DNA of 8,172 nucleotides from Desulfuromonadales bacterium C00003107 (GTDB lineage Bacteria; Desulfobacterota; Desulfuromonadia; Desulfuromonadales; Syntrophotaleaceae), in the NCBI GenBank assembly GCA_001751225.1, contig MAXT01000106.1, forward strand, positions 1 through 8,172. The letters run 5' to 3'. Shown here one piece after another: positions 6,133-8,172 of the stretch. Both the position numbers and the translations under genes were made by a program. Under the pieces are notes generated by a model that saw only the letters and a program-made list of their open reading frames with translations, was not told the origin of the DNA and ran no database searches. Position 1 is the stretch's first letter. Each line of letters begins with the position of its first letter.

Positions 6133-7737
6133 ATGAATCGCTCCCTCTCTCGCTTGAATACCGCCAGACCGGCTCTTTTTCGTAGCAGCCGCATGGCCTG
6201 GTGCGCCAGCTTCGGCGTTGCGCTCGTCTGCTGTCTGCTTTGGCTACTCCCTGACGGAGCGGTGCTCCACCTACTGTCTCCTTCCCATCTCACCGCAAGT
6301 CTACTGATCCTTTTAGCCAGCCTGCTCACCGGACAATGGTTACGCCACCATCATCTAGCAGCCACCTTTGAAGAACGCCGTAGCGCTGACGAAAAAGTTA
6401 AACGACTAGCTTTTTACGATCAACTCACCGGGCTGCCCAATCGATCCTTGCTCCGTGACCGACTCGATCAATACCTGGCAGAAGCGAAACGATTCGACCA
6501 TCTGCTGGGAGTGGTATTTCTCGATCTCGACTGTTTCAAATACATCAACGACTCTTTAGGCCATGCAGCCGGTGACACCCTGTTGCAGATGGCGGCTCAG
6601 CGCATGCAGGACTGCCTGCGTGACAACGACACGGTGGCCCGTTTTGCCGGCGACGAATTCGTCATTATCCTGTCCGGATTTCGCGACCTGCAGAACCTAC
6701 CGCACATCGCCCACAAACTACTGCACGCTCTGGCCACCCCCTATCAACTTGAAGGCCGCGAAGTGCTTTCCTCAGCCAGTCTCGGCATCGCCACTTACCC
6801 GCAAGACGGTACCAGCGTCGAGCAACTGATGCGCAACGCCGATACCGCCATGTACGAAGCCAAAGAAGCCAACGGAAATACCTACCGCTTATTCTCCCGA
6901 GAGATGGAGCGCAAGCTGAGCCAACGCCTGGAGCTGGAAACCAGTCTGCGCCAGGCGTTGCACCGAGAGGAGTTTTTTCTCCTCTACCAGCCTCAATTCG
7001 ACATGCGCAATCAACAACTGGTCGGCATCGAGGCGCTGGTCCGCTGGAATCACCCCGAGCGGGGGGTTCTCACGCCGAAAAGCTTCATCGATCTGGCCGA
7101 AGAGACCGGTCTCATCGCACCTCTTGGCGATTGGATTCTGCGCCAGGCCTGCAGCCAATGGCAACAGTGGCAGAAAGCTTACAAATCACCCCTGCGCCTG
7201 GCGGTTAATCTCACCAGCCGCCAGTTTCAGAGTGAGAACCTGGCAAATAATATCCAGACCATCCTCAAGGAAGCCGGCCTGCCCCCCCACTGCCTAGAGC
7301 TGGAAATCACCGAGGAGACTCTGATGCAGGATGCCGCCTCGGCCGACGGAATTCTAAGGCAGCTTAAACAGCTCGGCGTACAGCTAAGCATCGACGATTT
7401 CGGCACGGGCTACTTCTCTCTGGCTTATCTGCAAAAGCTGCCCATCAATCGGCTGAAGATCGACCCGTCCTTTGTCCAGGGCGGTCCCGGCGACACCTGT
7501 CACGCATCGATCGTGACCACCATCATCGACCTGGCAAGAAATATGGACCTGCAGCTAATCGCCGAAGGAGTCGAATCGGCCAACCAGATCGACTTTCTGC
7601 TACAGAAAGGCTGTCACCTCGGCCAGGGTTACTATTTTGCCGAGCCCCTGGACCACCAAGCCATCGCATCTTTTATCGAGGGCCTGCCGGCACCTCCCGG
7701 GGAAAAAGCCGTGAGCCATCTAAGCCTTTCCAATTGA
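6133..7737 (+). CDS. Membrane-anchored GGDEF-EAL cyclic-di-GMP signalling protein
   Basis: Dual-domain enzyme of 534 residues predicted to make and/or degrade c-di-GMP at the inner membrane. Two hydrophobic helices (about 22-40 and 53-69) form a short hairpin anchor with no recognisable sensor domain, followed by a linker and the GGDEF domain from AFYDQLTGLPNR (93-104). The signature is AGDEF (172-176), with an RDND inhibitory site (163-166) five residues before it, and guanine-contacting Asn139 and Asp148 (GHAAGD) as in ordinary diguanylate cyclases. The EAL domain has EAL (300-302), Asn359, EITE (391-394), DDFGTG (421-426), Lys442, AEGVE (477-481) and Gln498, so the phosphodiesterase site looks complete; one Ser of the usual GYSSL loop is Phe. 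The ATG at 6133 follows the riboswitch and terminator, but has no clear Shine-Dalgarno. An open frame extends back to 5908 through the leader RNA and is not believed. Net activity cannot be decided from sequence. Confidence 0.93.
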   Translation: MNRSLSRLNTARPALFRSSRMAWCASFGVALVCCLLWLLPDGAVLHLLSPSHLTASLLILLASLLTGQWLRHHHLAATFEERRSADEKVKRLAFYDQLTGLPNRSLLRDRLDQYLAEAKRFDHLLGVVFLDLDCFKYINDSLGHAAGDTLLQMAAQRMQDCLRDNDTVARFAGDEFVIILSGFRDLQNLPHIAHKLLHALATPYQLEGREVLSSASLGIATYPQDGTSVEQLMRNADTAMYEAKEANGNTYRLFSREMERKLSQRLELETSLRQALHREEFFLLYQPQFDMRNQQLVGIEALVRWNHPERGVLTPKSFIDLAEETGLIAPLGDWILRQACSQWQQWQKAYKSPLRLAVNLTSRQFQSENLANNIQTILKEAGLPPHCLELEITEETLMQDAASADGILRQLKQLGVQLSIDDFGTGYFSLAYLQKLPINRLKIDPSFVQGGPGDTCHASIVTTIIDLARNMDLQLIAEGVESANQIDFLLQKGCHLGQGYYFAEPLDHQAIASFIEGLPAPPGEKAVSHLSLSN

Positions 7738-7769
7738 GCCCGCACCTGCTGAGTGCGGGCTTTTTATTT
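7737..7769 (+). terminator. Intrinsic terminator after the GGDEF-EAL gene
   Basis: AGCCCGCAC (7737-7745) pairs perfectly with GTGCGGGCT (7753-7761) around a 7-base loop and runs into TTTTTATTT (7761-7769). The stem starts at the last base of the stop codon. It separates the GGDEF-EAL transcript from the downstream regulator gene. Confidence 0.93.
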
Positions 7770-7831
7770 GCCTTTGCCGTGCAAAATAAGTAAGTTAAAA
7801 GGGTGAATTTTCTGAACAAAGGAGAAATGGC

Positions 7832-8172
7832 GTGGCAGACAACAATCCATCGGACCTCAGGGTCTCCGGGTCCCTCAGCTTTAAAATGGCCGGTGAAGAC
7901 TTTCTTGGCCTCAACCGCATCGAACTACTGGAGAAAATCGACCTGCTCGGTTCGATCACCAAGGCCGGCAAAGCCCAGGGCATCAGCTATAAAACGGCCT
8001 GGGAACAGGTCGACGCCCTGAATAACCTGGCCGAACAGCCGCTGGTCTCGCGTTCGGCGGGAGGTAAGGGAGGCGGTGGAACCTCACTGACCGAGGCGGG
8101 ACAGGAAGTAGTCAAACGCTATCGGGCTATTCAAGCCGAACACGAACGATTTCTCGCCGCTCTCGGAGAGCA
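7832..8172 (+). CDS. modE: ModE-type molybdate-responsive regulator, N-terminal part (partial)
   Basis: First 113 codons of a ModE-family transcription factor; the gene runs off the right edge. The visible part is the winged helix-turn-helix domain: GLNRIELLEKIDLLGSITKA (26-45), GISYKTAWEQVDALNNL (50-66) and the wing AGGKGGGGTSLTEAGQ (76-91), which closely follow Escherichia coli ModE (GISYKSAW, ATGGKGGGG, LTRYGQ). A helical region after it would form the dimer linker. The molybdate-binding TOBE/Mop domains would lie beyond the window, so their presence cannot be confirmed; N-terminal-only forms exist. The start is GTG at 7832, chosen because AAAGGAG (7818-7824) is 7 bases upstream and the frame gives the ModE sequence; an ATG at 7827 is in a different frame. 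Such proteins repress molybdate uptake genes and can activate molybdoenzyme genes. No ModE operator was seen in the window. Confidence 0.92.
   Translation, partial: MADNNPSDLRVSGSLSFKMAGEDFLGLNRIELLEKIDLLGSITKAGKAQGISYKTAWEQVDALNNLAEQPLVSRSAGGKGGGGTSLTEAGQEVVKRYRAIQAEHERFLAALGE

Noticed and set aside
6133..7737. Possibility that the GGDEF domain is a Hypr-type cGAMP synthase, matching the riboswitch.
   Set aside because: The selectivity position is Asp148 in GHAAGD as in ordinary diguanylate cyclases, not the Ser or similar change known from Hypr enzymes.
7803..8021. GTG-started frame of 72 codons overlapping the start of the regulator gene.
   Set aside because: The ModE protein is read in another frame from GTG 7832, with a good ribosome-binding site and strong family similarity, so this frame is a shadow.

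Overview
The window reads as chromosomal DNA of a Gram-negative bacterium, most likely from the Desulfuromonadota (the Geobacter / Pelobacter / Desulfuromonas group). This is an inference. It rests on a complete tripartite RND efflux operon (two membranes), an FMN-binding glutamate-synthase-like protein of a type I associate with anaerobic deltaproteobacteria, and a GEMM-I riboswitch carrying the adenine at the specificity position that is typical of the cyclic AMP-GMP (3',3'-cGAMP) sensing variants of Geobacter relatives. No rRNA, tRNA, insertion sequence, CRISPR array or phage gene was seen.

Layout. (1) Bases 1-3810, minus strand: a four-gene operon read right to left, TetR-family repressor, outer-membrane factor lipoprotein, membrane fusion protein, and the first 186 codons of an RND permease that runs off the left edge. 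The repressor/OMF and MFP/permease junctions are 4-base ATGA overlaps; OMF and MFP are 21 bases apart. A sigma70-type promoter (TTGACA-17-TTTAAA) with inverted repeats filling its spacer lies just upstream of the repressor, which suggests autoregulation of the whole pump operon. (2) Bases 3811-4067: divergent intergenic region with the pump promoter on the left and, on the right, a candidate promoter and a Fur-like 15-base palindrome in front of the next gene. (3) Bases 4068-5714, plus strand: a 548-residue stand-alone glutamate-synthase-domain protein with an N-terminal six-cysteine cluster. (4) Bases 5715-6132: intergenic region with a strong stem-loop after the synthase gene, then a promoter, a GEMM-I riboswitch aptamer and an intrinsic terminator. 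(5) Bases 6133-7737, plus strand: a 534-residue membrane-anchored GGDEF-EAL protein under control of that riboswitch, ending in an intrinsic terminator. (6) Bases 7832-8172, plus strand: the N-terminal DNA-binding half of a ModE molybdate-responsive regulator, cut by the right edge.

The most interesting element is the riboswitch unit: a cyclic-dinucleotide-sensing leader whose key base predicts cGAMP rather than c-di-GMP, placed in front of an enzyme whose GGDEF site looks like an ordinary c-di-GMP synthase and whose EAL site looks like an intact phosphodiesterase. If correct, it links two cyclic-dinucleotide signals. It also means that a long open frame starting with TTG at 5908 is not the true start: promoter, aptamer and terminator all lie inside that extension.
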